Positions 8,635 through 17,995 of a DNA stretch of 64,000 bases are shown in pieces (position 1 is the stretch's first letter; the number at the start of each line of letters is the position of its first letter). A program made the position numbers and the translations under genes. The notes beneath the pieces are model-generated. The model saw only the letters and a list, made by a program, of their open reading frames with translations. It was not told the origin of the DNA and ran no database searches. The stretch is from Phaeobacter gallaeciensis DSM 26640 (GTDB taxonomy: Bacteria > Pseudomonadota > Alphaproteobacteria > Rhodobacterales > Rhodobacteraceae): positions 69,622 to 133,621 of the forward strand of contig NC_023148.1 of NCBI RefSeq assembly GCF_000511385.1, read 5' to 3'.

Positions 8635-9978
8635 CTATTCACCGTGGGAATGCGCGGCCTGAGGTGCCAACCATCGCGACAAGTAAACGCGCTCGAAAGC
8701 GAAGACAGCGATCATTCCGACAGCCGCATACAGAACGATCATTGGATCACTTTGAAGCTTCATTACGGTGAAAGCTGCCAATACAATTGCATCGAGAGAG
8801 AGCGCAGACAAAAGCACGATACTGGAGGCGCCAACTTCGGTTCGACGATAGCGGAACACGCCCCAATGTATGATCATGTCCATGACGAGGTAAAAGAAGG
8901 CACCAAGGGATGCGATCCGTCCCAAATCAAAGAGCACGGCCAGCGTCGAGGCGATAACGACTGTATAGACCAGCATATGCCGCTGGACAGCCCCGGACAT
9001 GCCAAAATGGCTGTGCGGGATCATTTTCATCTCCGTCAGCATGGTCAGCATCCGGGACACTGCGAAAACGCTGGCCAGCACGCCGGATGCCGTGGCCACG
9101 GCCGCCAACACGACCGTCAAGTAAAAGCCGACCTGCCCGAGTGCGGGCTCAGCCGCCTGGGCCAGCGAATAGTCGCGCGCGGCGATGATTTCGTCGATTG
9201 TCAGGCTCGCGCCCACGCCAAAGGCCACAAGCAGGTAGACCACCACGCAGATCGCGATGGACAGCATGATAGTGCGGCCCACATTGCGGTGGGGATCGGT
9301 GATTTCGCCGCCGCTGTTGGTGATCGTGGTAAAGCCCTTGAAGGCAAGGATCGCCAGCGCAACGGACGCGATGAAGCCTGTCACTCCAAAGGTCTCGGCC
9401 GTTTCTGACGCGGCTGCGAACTGAAACCCGCTTGACCAGAGTGCTGCGATACCGAACAGCGCGATGCCCCCGATCTTGATCGCCGCCATGATTAGAGAGA
9501 ATAGCCCGACGGAGCGGTTTCCTGCGATGTTGACCAAGAATGCGAACACGATCACGGCAACCGCCAGAACGGGCACAAGTGGCCCGCCTGTGATATCGAA
9601 AGGCCGCAAGACATAAGTGGCGAATGTCCGTGCGACGAGGCTTTCCGCGATCACCATGCTGAGCGCCATCAAAAGCGCCGCTCCCGCCGCGACCGCCCCC
9701 GATCCATAGCATTTCTGAAGGATCATCGCGATGCCCCCTGCCGAGGGCCAGGCGTTCGACATCTTGATGTAGCTGTAAGCGCTGAAGCTGGTCACGATGG
9801 CACCAGCGATGAACGCGAGTGGAAATAGTGGTCCAGCCAGCTGGGCGATTTGTCCGGTCAGGGCAAAGATGCCCGCACCGATCATCACGCCCGTGCCCAT
9901 GGCAACAGCTCCGCCAAGGCTGATCGAGCCTTCACGGTAGCCGTCGTTCCCATCGTGGTTTTTATTGTGTTTCTGCAT
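8635..9978 (-). CDS. APC-superfamily amino-acid/polyamine permease
   Basis: 447 aa, about 12 membrane helices. The N terminus carries the APC signature in helix 1 (GTGVMIGAGIFALTGQ) and the conserved helix 6 region (LAFKGFTTITNSGGEITDPHRNV). It imports or exchanges an amino acid or related amine across the inner membrane; the substrate cannot be told from sequence. The C terminus ends in AAHSHGE. It is the last gene of a same-strand run beginning with the second copper ATPase, though a 108-bp gap separates it from the MsrQ-like gene. A permease inside a copper island may move a copper-chelating amino acid such as His or Cys, but that is speculation. Confidence 0.85.
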   Translation of the reverse strand: MQKHNKNHDGNDGYREGSISLGGAVAMGTGVMIGAGIFALTGQIAQLAGPLFPLAFIAGAIVTSFSAYSYIKMSNAWPSAGGIAMILQKCYGSGAVAAGAALLMALSMVIAESLVARTFATYVLRPFDITGGPLVPVLAVAVIVFAFLVNIAGNRSVGLFSLIMAAIKIGGIALFGIAALWSSGFQFAAASETAETFGVTGFIASVALAILAFKGFTTITNSGGEITDPHRNVGRTIMLSIAICVVVYLLVAFGVGASLTIDEIIAARDYSLAQAAEPALGQVGFYLTVVLAAVATASGVLASVFAVSRMLTMLTEMKMIPHSHFGMSGAVQRHMLVYTVVIASTLAVLFDLGRIASLGAFFYLVMDMIIHWGVFRYRRTEVGASSIVLLSALSLDAIVLAAFTVMKLQSDPMIVLYAAVGMIAVFAFERVYLSRWLAPQAAHSHGE

Positions 9979-10086
9979 TTCGATCTGCCTTGGTTGCTTT
10001 TTAGGTCGTTACGCCTCTGCGCATGCCCACCCGATAGGTTTCAGGCCGCCAGAAGTCCCGACCCTGGGCGTCTGATGAAATCGCGA

Positions 10087-10794
10087 CTACTCCCGTTGCG
10101 AGGGTGCGCCGTAGATCCGCCGGGAAGTTTGCGAACGCCATGTGACTACAACGGCGGCCCCTTGCAGAGCGATAACTGACGCCACAAGTGCAACGAACGG
10201 CCATCGCGCCCAGTTCGGCTCAGGCATTTGGCGGTGAAAATCAAGAAAATGAAAGAACAAGAAATAGGCTGTGTGCAGCACTGCCAGCCACCACAGAACA
10301 TAAGCGCCCTGCTGGATGTATTTCCACACGGACGTGCCAAGTACCCTTTGGCTGAAATTATTCGACGTACCGGCAAGCACAAAGCCGTAGAGCAGTGCCG
10401 CGATCCCAACCACATTGGCCAGCGCAAACCCGTGCTGAAGCATCACGTAGCGTTGCAGCTGGGGGTGAAACTCAAAACCGAACAGCCGTGCAAAATCAAG
10501 CTCGACCCAGCCGATCAGTATGATGATGGTATGCACCGTCGCCGCCAGAACCGCATAAATACCGAGCTCGCGTCGGTACGGCATGAGCTTCCGTAAAAAG
10601 GGCGCAGACGACAAGCGTGCGAGCGGCCCAATCGCCATTGCGGCAACGATGAGCAGCAGTGAAAGATCCCCCAGCGCTCGGTTGTAGCGGTGCATCTCCG
10701 ACCACTCGGCACGCGAAGCAAGCAGCAGGTATCCCGTCAGCACGGACGTTCCTATGATTAGTACGTGCCGCAGAAGGGCGGGTTTTTTCATCAT
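10087..10794 (-). CDS. Ferric-reductase-like haem membrane protein (MsrQ-like)
   Basis: Start placed at 10794 (MMKKPALLRHVLIIG); a longer reading adds 16 residues. About 235 aa with six helices of the ferric-reductase transmembrane domain. Candidate haem-ligand His residues occur in helices: AATVHTIIILIGW, LQHGFALANVVG and AVLHTAYFLFFHFLDFH. The closest architecture is MsrQ, the haem b subunit that feeds electrons to the periplasmic methionine sulfoxide reductase MsrP. MsrP itself is not encoded here. A role in electron delivery or repair under copper-driven oxidation is plausible but unproven. Confidence 0.65.
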   Translation of the reverse strand: MMKKPALLRHVLIIGTSVLTGYLLLASRAEWSEMHRYNRALGDLSLLLIVAAMAIGPLARLSSAPFLRKLMPYRRELGIYAVLAATVHTIIILIGWVELDFARLFGFEFHPQLQRYVMLQHGFALANVVGIAALLYGFVLAGTSNNFSQRVLGTSVWKYIQQGAYVLWWLAVLHTAYFLFFHFLDFHRQMPEPNWARWPFVALVASVIALQGAAVVVTWRSQTSRRIYGAPSQRE

Positions 10795-10876
10795 GGTTTC
10801 AGATACCGTATGTTTGCAGTCTTCCAAAGATGTTTTAGGCACGCAAGTAACACATCAGATCGGCTTTCGCTTCCAA

Positions 10877-11530
10877 TCAGCGTTCAACATTCTGCAAAGT
10901 GTTAACGTTTGGTATGAAAGCCGGAACCCGGCTAGAATACCTGTCCCAGCTTTCGCCAAAACGGGCGCGACTGTCCCCCTCCTCGCCGCGGGCCAGCCGT
11001 GCGTACATCCAGACCAGCACCGGGAACATCGCGAGCGTCAGGAGGGTCGGCCATTGCACGAGAAAGCCCAGCATGATCAGCACGAACCCCACATACTGGG
11101 GATGACGAATGCGGGCATAGGGGCCTGTCGTCGCAAGCAACCCCTGACGCTGCGCATTCCACAGATGGTGCCATGCCACGGATATGAGCCAGAAGCCGCC
11201 GCCGATAAAGACGAAGCTCAGGAGGTGGAACGGCCCGAAATGCGGGTTCGATTGCCAGCCGAACATCATTTCGGGGAGATGTCCGCTGTCGTGGGCAAAC
11301 CAGTCTACCTCCGGCCAGGTCGATTGCAGCCAGCCGGAAAGAAAGAAGATGGTCAACGGGAACCCGTACATCTCGGTGAAGAGAGCTACGACAAAGGCGC
11401 TGAACGCTCCAAAACTGCGCCAGTCGCGTTTTGTCTGCGGCTTGAAGAAACTGAAGGCGAAAATGATGAACACCGCCGAATTGATAAATACTAGCAGCCA
11501 GAGTCCATAGGAAGCACCTGCATCGGTCAT
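10877..11530 (-). CDS. Isoprenylcysteine carboxyl-methyltransferase-like membrane methyltransferase
   Basis: Start at 11530 (MTDAGASYGLWL), which overlaps the stop of the DUF2933 gene by one base (TAATG). About 217 aa, with several helices followed by the ICMT/PEMT-family S-adenosylmethionine-binding core: TTGPYARIRHPQYVGFVLIM and, near the C terminus, RGEEGDSRARFGESWDRY. Bacterial members methylate lipid or small-molecule acceptors; the acceptor is unknown. Homologues are common beside DUF2933 proteins and copper ATPases in proteobacterial metal islands, and this copy is translationally coupled to such a gene. Confidence 0.75.
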   Translation of the reverse strand: MTDAGASYGLWLLVFINSAVFIIFAFSFFKPQTKRDWRSFGAFSAFVVALFTEMYGFPLTIFFLSGWLQSTWPEVDWFAHDSGHLPEMMFGWQSNPHFGPFHLLSFVFIGGGFWLISVAWHHLWNAQRQGLLATTGPYARIRHPQYVGFVLIMLGFLVQWPTLLTLAMFPVLVWMYARLARGEEGDSRARFGESWDRYSSRVPAFIPNVNTLQNVER

Positions 11531-11799
11531 TACTGGTCGTCTCCCTTTCCGTGCCCGCCGTGGCCTCCATGACCGCCGTGCATGAAGAAGTGCATTCCGA
11601 CGCAAAGCAGCAATGGCAGCCAGATCAGCAATCCGCTGCTCAGGATGTGCACCCGGTGCTCGTAACCCAGGAGAAGGACGCCAACTGCCAGCGCAACGAT
11701 CAGATAGATGCCGGCGCGTGATCGCCAGAATGAGGGCGGGCGGGGGGCATGCTCCGATTGACTTTGATTAACATGTGATGGATCAGGTTGATGGGTCAC
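11530..11799 (-). CDS. DUF2933-type small membrane protein with His-rich tail
   Basis: 89 aa: a hydrophilic N terminus, two close membrane helices (IYLIVALAVGVLLLGY and LLIWLPLLLCVGMHFFMHG), and a C-terminal run of HGG repeats (GGHGGHGGHGKGDD) well suited to copper binding. It sits 15 bp downstream of the copper ATPase and is coupled to the methyltransferase gene, so the three form an operon under the CueR-type promoter at 14190..14220. The family function is unknown; the tail suggests metal capture at the membrane. A paralogue without the HGG tail is at 31463..31765. Confidence 0.75.
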   Translation of the reverse strand: MTHQPDPSHVNQSQSEHAPRPPSFWRSRAGIYLIVALAVGVLLLGYEHRVHILSSGLLIWLPLLLCVGMHFFMHGGHGGHGGHGKGDDQ

Positions 11800-11814
11800 G
11801 TTGTGGCTTCCTTT

Positions 11815-14160
11815 CTAGATCTTTGCGCCGCGAAGGCGCAGCGAATTGAGCACCACCGATATCGACGAGGCGCTCATGGCGAAGGCGGCAAACATCGGGC
11901 TGATGAGGATGCCGAAGAACGGAAACAGCACCCCCGCCGCGACAGGCACGCCAGAGGCGTTGTAGATCAGTGCGAAGAACAGGTTCTGCCGGATATTACG
12001 CATGGTGGCCCGTGCGAGCCGCCGTGCGCGCACGATACCGTCGAGGTTGCCCTTGACCAGCGTGATGCCCGCGCTTTCGATGGCCACATCGGCCCCGGTG
12101 CCCATGGCGATGCCGACATCGGCCTGGGCCAGGGCCGGCGCGTCGTTGACGCCATCGCCGGCCATCGCCACCTTGCGGCCCTCCTGCTGCAACTCCTTGA
12201 TGATCCGCGCCTTGTCCTCGGGCAGCACGTCGGCCCGGATCTCGTCAATGCCGAGACGTGCGCCGATCGCCTTGGCCGTGCGCTCGTTGTCACCGGTGGC
12301 CATGATGACGCGGAATCCCAGTGCATGCAGGTCCTTGATGGCGGCGGGCGTGGTCTCCTTCACCGGATCGGCGACAGCGACGAGACCCGCGATCTCGCCA
12401 TCCAGCACCACGAACATCACCGTCTCGCCCTCGTCGCGACGGGCATTTGCCTTGGCGGTCAGGTCGCCGGCCTCAAGGCCAAGGTCCCGGATCATCGCCA
12501 GGTTGCCCAATGCGACCGCCTTGCCGCCCACGACGCCCTTCACGCCCTTTCCTGTGACCGCCTCGAAGTCGTCCGCGTCCGCCATCTTCACATCGCGCTC
12601 TTCCGCGCCGCGCACGATGGCCTCAGCGAGGGGGTGTTCCGATCCGCGCTCCAGCGATGCGGCGAGACGCAGGACCTCGGCCTCGTCGTGACCGGGTTGC
12701 GGCAGGACGGCGACAAGCTGCGGCTTGCCCATCGTCAACGTGCCGGTCTTGTCGACGATCAGGGTATCGACCTTCTCGAACCGCTCCAGCGCCTCGGCGT
12801 TCTTGATCAGCACCCCGGCCTGGGCCCCCCGCCCCGTTGCCGTCATGATCGACATCGGCGTGGCGAGGCCGAGCGCACAGGGACAGGCGATGATCAACAC
12901 GGCGACAGCCGAGATCAATGCGTAGGACAGCGCCGGGGATGGCCCCCAGACCGCCCACGCGATGAAGGACAGGACCGCGATACCGATCACGGCCGGAACG
13001 AAATATCCCGCCACCTTGTCGGCATACTTCTGGATCGGTGCGCGCGAGCGTTGCGCGTTCGACACCATCTCGACGATCTGCGCGAGCATCGTGTCGGACC
13101 CGACACGCGTCGCCTCCATCACCAGACTGCCAGTGCCGTTGATCGTCGCACCAGTTACCGGGTCGCCTTCGGTCTTCTCGACCGGCACAGGTTCACCGGA
13201 GATCATGCTTTCGTCGATCGAGGACCGGCCGTCCAGAACCACGCCATCGACAGGCACCTTGTCACCGGGCCGTACGCGCAGCCGGTCGCCGACCTGTACG
13301 TCCTCCAGCGGGATCTCCTCTTCGGAGCCATCGTCCCGCATGACCCGCGCGGTCTTGGCGGCCATATCGAGTAGCGCACGGATCGCCTTGCCGGTTCCTT
13401 CACGTGCGCGCAATTCCATCACCTGACCGAGCAGCACGAGCGTCACGATCACCGCCGCCGCCTCGAAGTAGACGCCGACATGGCCTTCGGAGTCTCGGAA
13501 CCCATCAGGGAATATGTCCGGTGCGAGAACGGCAACGACGCTGAAGAGCCAGGCGGCAAGAACGCCCATGCCGATCAGGGAGAACATGTTGAGGTTCAAT
13601 GTGCGGAACGAAATCCATCCGCGTTCCAGAAACGGCCAGCCGCACCACAAGACCACTGGCGTTGCCAGGATCAATTCGATCCATTGTGTGGTGCCTTCGC
13701 CAAAAAAAGTCCGGACTGCGGGGAAACCGACGAATGGCCCCATCGTGAGGACAAGGAGCGGGATCGTCAGGACTGTGCCGACCCAGAACCGCCGTGTGAA
13801 ATCCACCAGTTCGGGATTTGGACCTTCATCGCCCGGCACACCGGATTCCAGTTCCAACCCCATGCCACAGATCGGGCACGCGCCCGGATCAGGCTGCCGC
13901 ACCTGAGGGTGCATCGGGCAAGTGTAAATGGGACCATCATGCCCTTGGGGAACCAGATCATATCGTCCATCCGCCGGCGCGGCACCTGCTTGGTGGTCGT
14001 GATGATCATGTGCTGAATGGACCTCGAGCTCCGATTCCGGCACGAGATGCATCCCGCATTTCGGACAATTGCCGGGCTCAACCTGCCGCACCTCAGGGTG
14101 CATTGGGCAAACGAATACCGAAGAAGCTGCTGTGGTTTCAGAACTGTCGGGGGTGCTCAT
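11815..14160 (-). CDS. copA: Copper P1B-type ATPase with two CPMHP heavy-metal-binding motifs
   Basis: Start at 14160 ([11 protein letters not shown]), the first Met with a sensible distance to the CueR-type promoter; 781 aa. The N terminus lacks classical CxxC HMA domains. It carries two zinc-ribbon-like heavy-metal-binding motifs instead: [11 protein letters not shown] ... CPKCGMHLV, then [11 protein letters not shown] ... CPICGMGLE. The ATPase core is complete: membrane CPC ([13 protein letters not shown]), phosphorylation site [15 protein letters not shown] nucleotide-binding loop, and [10 protein letters not shown] hinge. It should expel Cu(I) from the cytoplasm or load it into periplasmic acceptors. 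It differs in architecture from the two-HMA CopA at 22817..25327, so the two are probably not redundant. Confidence 0.92.
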   Translation of the reverse strand: MSTPDSSETTAASSVFVCPMHPEVRQVEPGNCPKCGMHLVPESELEVHSAHDHHDHQAGAAPADGRYDLVPQGHDGPIYTCPMHPQVRQPDPGACPICGMGLELESGVPGDEGPNPELVDFTRRFWVGTVLTIPLLVLTMGPFVGFPAVRTFFGEGTTQWIELILATPVVLWCGWPFLERGWISFRTLNLNMFSLIGMGVLAAWLFSVVAVLAPDIFPDGFRDSEGHVGVYFEAAAVIVTLVLLGQVMELRAREGTGKAIRALLDMAAKTARVMRDDGSEEEIPLEDVQVGDRLRVRPGDKVPVDGVVLDGRSSIDESMISGEPVPVEKTEGDPVTGATINGTGSLVMEATRVGSDTMLAQIVEMVSNAQRSRAPIQKYADKVAGYFVPAVIGIAVLSFIAWAVWGPSPALSYALISAVAVLIIACPCALGLATPMSIMTATGRGAQAGVLIKNAEALERFEKVDTLIVDKTGTLTMGKPQLVAVLPQPGHDEAEVLRLAASLERGSEHPLAEAIVRGAEERDVKMADADDFEAVTGKGVKGVVGGKAVALGNLAMIRDLGLEAGDLTAKANARRDEGETVMFVVLDGEIAGLVAVADPVKETTPAAIKDLHALGFRVIMATGDNERTAKAIGARLGIDEIRADVLPEDKARIIKELQQEGRKVAMAGDGVNDAPALAQADVGIAMGTGADVAIESAGITLVKGNLDGIVRARRLARATMRNIRQNLFFALIYNASGVPVAAGVLFPFFGILISPMFAAFAMSASSISVVLNSLRLRGAKI

Positions 14161-14189
14161 TTTGCGGTCCTTTCCGAGAATGCTTCTCT

Positions 14190-14220
14190 TGCCTAAGGCT
14201 TCCATCCACAGGAGGGTCAA
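14190..14220 (-). promoter_or_regulatory. CueR-type promoter of the second copper ATPase operon
   Basis: Reading leftwards: TTGACC (-35) at 14220..14215, a 19-bp spacer containing the dyad CTCC...GGAAG, then TAGGCA as -10 at 14195..14190. The 19-bp spacer is the hallmark of MerR-family promoters, and the spacer ends in GGAAGCC as in the copA and copZ promoters of this window. Confidence 0.7.
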
Positions 14221-14238
14221 GAGAGATCAGTATGGTGA

Positions 14239-15159
14239 TTACATTGCGGATCTGCGGGGTGGCGCTGTCCGGCCCCGTTCCCGTCGGGCGAGCACGATCA
14301 ACGCCAGCCCGACCAACACCATCGGCATGGAGAGCAACTGGCCCATCGTCAAACCCCACTCACCAAAATGGAGCGCATGGCCAATCGGGTTGTCCGCCGT
14401 CACAAACTGTTGGTCCGGTTGCCGGAACATCTCGACGAAATTCCGGGCAAGACCATAGCCGGTCAGAAACACGCCAGCCAAGGCACCGGGCATTTTCAGC
14501 CAGCCCCGGCCCCAAGCGAGATAAATGAGCAGCATTCCAAGAATGAGCCCCTCCAATACCGCCTCGTACAGCTGGGACGGGTGTCGGGCGCAGAGGCCGC
14601 TAACCCCTGGGCAGGCCTGCGCGACTTCGCCGGGAAAGATCACCGCCCAGGGAACGTCCGTTGGACGCCCCCACAACTCATTGTTGGTGAAGTTCGCCAG
14701 CCTCCCAAGAAACAAGCCTGGTGGTGTTGCCAAAGCCAGCAAGTCGCCAGTGCTGAGCAATGACGCGTTCTGTCTAAGGCAGAACAGCAAGGCCGCGATT
14801 ACAACGCCCGCGAACCCCCCGTGGAAAGACATGCCGCCTTGCCAGACCATCAGAATTTCCAAGGGATTGGCGAGATAATATGCGGGCTGGTAGAACAGTA
14901 CAAAGCCCAGGCGACCACCAGCAATCACACCGATGATGATCCACGTCAGAAGATCTTCGATCTGCGTTCGGTCAAGCGGCGGTCCAGCTGACGTCCAGAG
15001 CGCGGGACGGCTTATGGCACTCAAACAAATGCGCCAGCCAATCAGGATACCGAAGATATAGGCTAGCGCGTACCAGCGGAGTGCGAATGTGACCCCCCCG
15101 ATGTCGAAGGAGAAGAGGTCGGTTCCAATATCCGGAAATGGCAATCCCGCTGGCAGCAC
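14239..15159 (-). CDS. lgt: Prolipoprotein diacylglyceryl transferase (Lgt)
   Basis: 306 aa, full length. Lgt attaches diacylglycerol to the lipobox cysteine, the first step of lipoprotein maturation. Visible motifs: the helix 1-2 region with [13 protein letters not shown], the conserved [13 protein letters not shown] block, [17 protein letters not shown], and the [14 protein letters not shown] segment carrying the invariant His/Arg region. It is oriented with the DUF302 and EF-hand genes upstream and the copper ATPase downstream. A chromosomal lgt is essential in alphaproteobacteria, so this should be a second, island-borne copy. Together with the lnt remnant at the left edge it suggests that copper stress and lipoprotein processing are linked. 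Confidence 0.93.
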   Translation of the reverse strand: MLPAGLPFPDIGTDLFSFDIGGVTFALRWYALAYIFGILIGWRICLSAISRPALWTSAGPPLDRTQIEDLLTWIIIGVIAGGRLGFVLFYQPAYYLANPLEILMVWQGGMSFHGGFAGVVIAALLFCLRQNASLLSTGDLLALATPPGLFLGRLANFTNNELWGRPTDVPWAVIFPGEVAQACPGVSGLCARHPSQLYEAVLEGLILGMLLIYLAWGRGWLKMPGALAGVFLTGYGLARNFVEMFRQPDQQFVTADNPIGHALHFGEWGLTMGQLLSMPMVLVGLALIVLARRERGRTAPPRRSAM

Positions 15160-15264
15160 TGGGTGAGTTCCTCATAAGCAATTTACGTGGGGATTAGATG
15201 GCATTGATCGAGCACCGCTAAACGCGCTCGATCTGCGACAGGGCATCCAACGCCCATCCCGCAA

Positions 15265-15651
15265 TCACGCGGTGTCGAGGGCGTCCCGCAGGAGATCGCG
15301 GACTTCGCCGGCGACCGCATCCAGGTCTTGGTTCTGCACCGCCTGCATCGAAGCGACAGGATCGACCGCGCTGACCTCGGTGTCGCCGTCCACTTGCCGC
15401 AAGATGACATTGCAGGGAAGCATCGCACCGATGCGAGGCTCAATCTCGATGGCTTTGTGCGCCATGCCCGGATTACAGGCCCCCAGGATGCGGTAAGGCG
15501 GCATGTCCGCATCAAGTTTCTTTTTCATCGTCGCTTTGACGTCAATCTCAGTCAGAACGCCGAAGCCCTTGTCTGCCAGGGCATCCCGAACACGCAATTC
15601 TGCGTCATCGATATTGGTGTCTTTCAGGACGCGATCATAGGTATAGGCCAT
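15265..15651 (-). CDS. DUF302 family protein
   Basis: 128 aa, no signal peptide. The sequence fits the DUF302 fold: an N-terminal AELRVRDALADKGFGVLTEID strand-helix, the central YRILGACNPGMAHKAIEIEP with the conserved Cys/Asn-Pro, and LPCNVILRQ. Function unknown; members are frequent in metal-resistance and sulfur-related clusters, and the two cysteines (GACNPG, LPCNV) could bind a metal. It lies between lgt and the EF-hand gene, same strand. Confidence 0.85.
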   Translation of the reverse strand: MAYTYDRVLKDTNIDDAELRVRDALADKGFGVLTEIDVKATMKKKLDADMPPYRILGACNPGMAHKAIEIEPRIGAMLPCNVILRQVDGDTEVSAVDPVASMQAVQNQDLDAVAGEVRDLLRDALDTA

Positions 15652-15783
15652 GGGGATTTTCCTTTCCGTGTCTCTATTTTTTTTGGCATATCGAGGCTAA
15701 ACGGTTCAGGTCGCGGTCCGGTTCAATGTCCCGGCCGAGAACGGTTTTGGCGTCGGGTGCCGGAAAATCCGGCACTCATTGGC

Positions 15784-16245
15784 TCAGTTGTCCTCCATCA
15801 TGGAGCCGTTGCCCATGCCCTGACCGTTGCCGGGCCTCGCAGGCGCATCTGCCATGTTCGAGCGCATCATCTGCATCCGTTCCATCCTATCGGCCGGAGC
15901 GGCCATCTCTTCCGGCGTCACCGCGCCGTCGCCATCGGCATCGAGGTGCTGAAAACGATCCACCATCATTTCGCGGATCATTGCGCTGTGGAGAGCTTCA
16001 AACTCGGTAATCGAGAGGTTTCCATCCCCATCGCTGTCAAACTCGGAAAGCTTGGCCTGAAGCCGCGTGCGCATTTCTTCCGGCGTGGTTGTGCCGTCTC
16101 CATCAGTGTCGAACATTTGCATCATGCCTGCCCCACCTTGGGCACCAAGCTGCCCACCGTGCCCATGGTTGGCATCCGCGAAGGCCGCGCCACCAAAGGC
16201 GGTTGCAGCCAGGGTCATTGCAGCGAGTAAAGTGTTGCGTTTCAT
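15784..16245 (-). CDS. Secreted EF-hand protein
   Basis: Start at 16245 (MKRNTLLAAMTLAATAFGG) gives a signal peptide and 153 aa. The mature protein has three canonical calcium-binding loops: DTDGDGTTTPEE, DSDGDGNLSITEF and DADGDGAVTPEE. It also has a His/Gly-rich N terminus (DANHGHGGQLGAQGGAG) and a Met-rich C-terminal part (MERMQMMRSNM, NGSMMEDN). It is probably periplasmic. The Met/His flanks suggest copper binding alongside calcium. It is the first gene of the run leading into DUF302 and lgt. Confidence 0.8.
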   Translation of the reverse strand: MKRNTLLAAMTLAATAFGGAAFADANHGHGGQLGAQGGAGMMQMFDTDGDGTTTPEEMRTRLQAKLSEFDSDGDGNLSITEFEALHSAMIREMMVDRFQHLDADGDGAVTPEEMAAPADRMERMQMMRSNMADAPARPGNGQGMGNGSMMEDN

Positions 16246-16552
16246 TTCGATCACCTCGTGTCAGTGTTGCGATACCCACTATATGGGATGCACCTGCAGA
16301 TGCGGAATACCACGCGAGCCGGTGTTTTGTATCGCGAGGTCACAAAGGCGGGGTCTGTTACAAACTGCGACAAATCAATTCGGGGCGAACGCTCCTCTTC
16401 ATCTAAGACATGCGATATCCAGAGAAAAACCTGTCGAGGAGTCGTGTACCAACTGACACCGAAACCATGTTTCGGTGGAAGTGAAATTCGGAAGAGTTGG
16501 TGTCGAGAGTGGCAGAGGCCCTGATGTTCCCGAAAATTCAGTCATTCAACCC
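16246..16552. other. Intergenic, divergent promoter region
   Basis: About 300 bp separate the EF-hand gene (leftward) and the lipoprotein gene (rightward). It must hold both promoters. I see no CueR-type box and no CopR-type direct repeat here, nor a convincing gene. Confidence 0.5.
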
Positions 16553-17200
16553 ATGGCAGGAGGCTGCAAGTTGCTCTTTTTGAACCGCATTTTCTTGGTG
16601 CTTGCCTTGGTGATTTTGGCGGGGTGCGGTGCAGGAAACGACATGCGCCCTGATGCTTCAGCCGAAGTCATCAGTAGTGCATCCTACAGTCACGACGGAC
16701 CGGCCGCGTTGACGCTGTACACTATGATCAATAACAGGTCCGGAGCGGGTGCGCATACCAGCGTCATGATCAATGGGTCGCAGCGCGTTATCTTCGATCC
16801 GGCAGGAACGGTCCGGCTGAGCGCGGTACCGGAACGGGGAGATGTGCTTTATGGCATTACTCCACAAGTGGCCGATTTTTACGCACGGGCTCATGCACGG
16901 GAGACCTACCATGTCGTCATACAAGAGATCGATGTGTCCCCCGAAGTCGCGGAGCGCGCCTTGCAACTTGCATTGGCAAACGGTCCGGCTGCTTCAGGCT
17001 TTTGTAGCGTCAGTACTTCTGCGATCCTAAGGCAATTACCAGGATTTGAATCCATTGGACGCACATTTTTTCCAAAGCGCCTGATGGCGGATTTTGGCAA
17101 GTTGCCGGGCGTGCGAACCACAAAGCTGTTCGAGAACGATGAGGACGACAAATCCGTAGCGATCGCACAGTTCGAAAATTCACTTGCGACGCGGCCTTGA
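16553..17200 (+). CDS. Lipoprotein of unknown function
   Basis: Start chosen at 16553 (MAGGCKLLFLNRIFLVLALV), giving 215 aa with a signal ending in lipobox ILAGCGAG. The mature part opens with a strand-rich segment (AALTLYTMINNRSGAGAHTSVMINGSQ broken here into AALTLYTMINNRSG and AHTSVMINGSQRVIFDPAG). This resembles envelope proteins with a papain/NlpC-like fold; a possible Cys is in ASGFCSVSTSAIL and a possible His in GAHTSV. I cannot assign a function. Next to it, convergently, is an L,D-transpeptidase, so a cell-wall role is possible. An earlier Met at 16475 would hide the signal. Confidence 0.65.
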   Translation: MAGGCKLLFLNRIFLVLALVILAGCGAGNDMRPDASAEVISSASYSHDGPAALTLYTMINNRSGAGAHTSVMINGSQRVIFDPAGTVRLSAVPERGDVLYGITPQVADFYARAHARETYHVVIQEIDVSPEVAERALQLALANGPAASGFCSVSTSAILRQLPGFESIGRTFFPKRLMADFGKLPGVRTTKLFENDEDDKSVAIAQFENSLATRP

Positions 17201-17287
17201 GTGTTCGTCCAACAATTCGTTGCAAGTTGTCCCTGCACGACGCGGTACTCGGCGTGTGAGCCAAAGATTCTCTGTCCTACGAATAGG

Positions 17288-17953
17288 TCAGCTTCGAGCG
17301 GTAACGCTGTCTTCGGCCGAGTAAAGGAACGCCGTCGATCCGACAGCGACATTCGGATAGAGATCATTGATATGGGCCATCACCATGCGCACGCATCCCG
17401 AACTGGCCCGGCCGCCAATGCTGCGAGGGCTCGGCGTTCCGTGAATTCGAAGGTACGTATCCCGATCTCCGACGAATAGATACAAAGCCCTGCTGCCCAA
17501 GGCATTGTTGGGGCCGGGCTCCATACCGTCGGCAAACCGCTCGTAAGCCTCCGGATCGCGTTCGATCATTGACTGTGTTGGCGTCCAGTGCGGCCATTCG
17601 ACCTTTCGGCGGATCGTATAGGTGCCGGGTTCATAGAGATCGCCCTTGGCAATCGCGACCCCGTAGCGCATCGCGGTGCCATCTTCCTCGATATGGTACA
17701 GATAGCGCGCGATCGCATCGACGTGAATGTCACCCGGGCGCAAACCGTCATTCGCCAAAACGCGTTGCGGCAGCAGCCTGGGATGCAGCCCCCATGGGTT
17801 GGTTGTTGCCGGGTCATAGTTGGCGGGCGTGACCTGCGCATCCCAAGCTGCTTTTTCGGCTGTTGTCGGCCAGGTCTTAGCGAATGCTGGCGAACTCAGA
17901 GAAGCTGAAAACAGCGAGCCGGAAAGTGCAAGGAAGTGTCGTCTTGTAACCAT
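17288..17953 (-). CDS. L,D-transpeptidase (YkuD), Tat-like signal, copy 1
   Basis: 221 aa. The N terminus TRRHFLALSGSLFSASLSS is a twin-arginine-type signal. The YkuD catalytic motif is present: IHGTPSPRSIGGRASSGCVRM, with the active-site Cys and upstream His. The enzyme makes 3-3 cross-links or anchors proteins in peptidoglycan. Two more L,D-transpeptidases are encoded in the island (20010..20591 and 30746..31306). It is followed upstream by dsbB on the same strand. Confidence 0.88.
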   Translation of the reverse strand: MVTRRHFLALSGSLFSASLSSPAFAKTWPTTAEKAAWDAQVTPANYDPATTNPWGLHPRLLPQRVLANDGLRPGDIHVDAIARYLYHIEEDGTAMRYGVAIAKGDLYEPGTYTIRRKVEWPHWTPTQSMIERDPEAYERFADGMEPGPNNALGSRALYLFVGDRDTYLRIHGTPSPRSIGGRASSGCVRMVMAHINDLYPNVAVGSTAFLYSAEDSVTARS

Positions 17954-17995
17954 GAAGCGAAGCCCTTTGTTTGTTTTCGATGAATGCGAGACGAT

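Noticed and set aside
11788..13374. 528-codon open frame on the plus strand
   Set aside because: It lies fully antisense to the copper ATPase, which has all P-type motifs; its own translation is Arg/His-rich and motif-free.
15328..16230. 300-codon plus-strand frame
   Set aside because: Antisense to the DUF302 and EF-hand genes, both of which have recognisable motifs.
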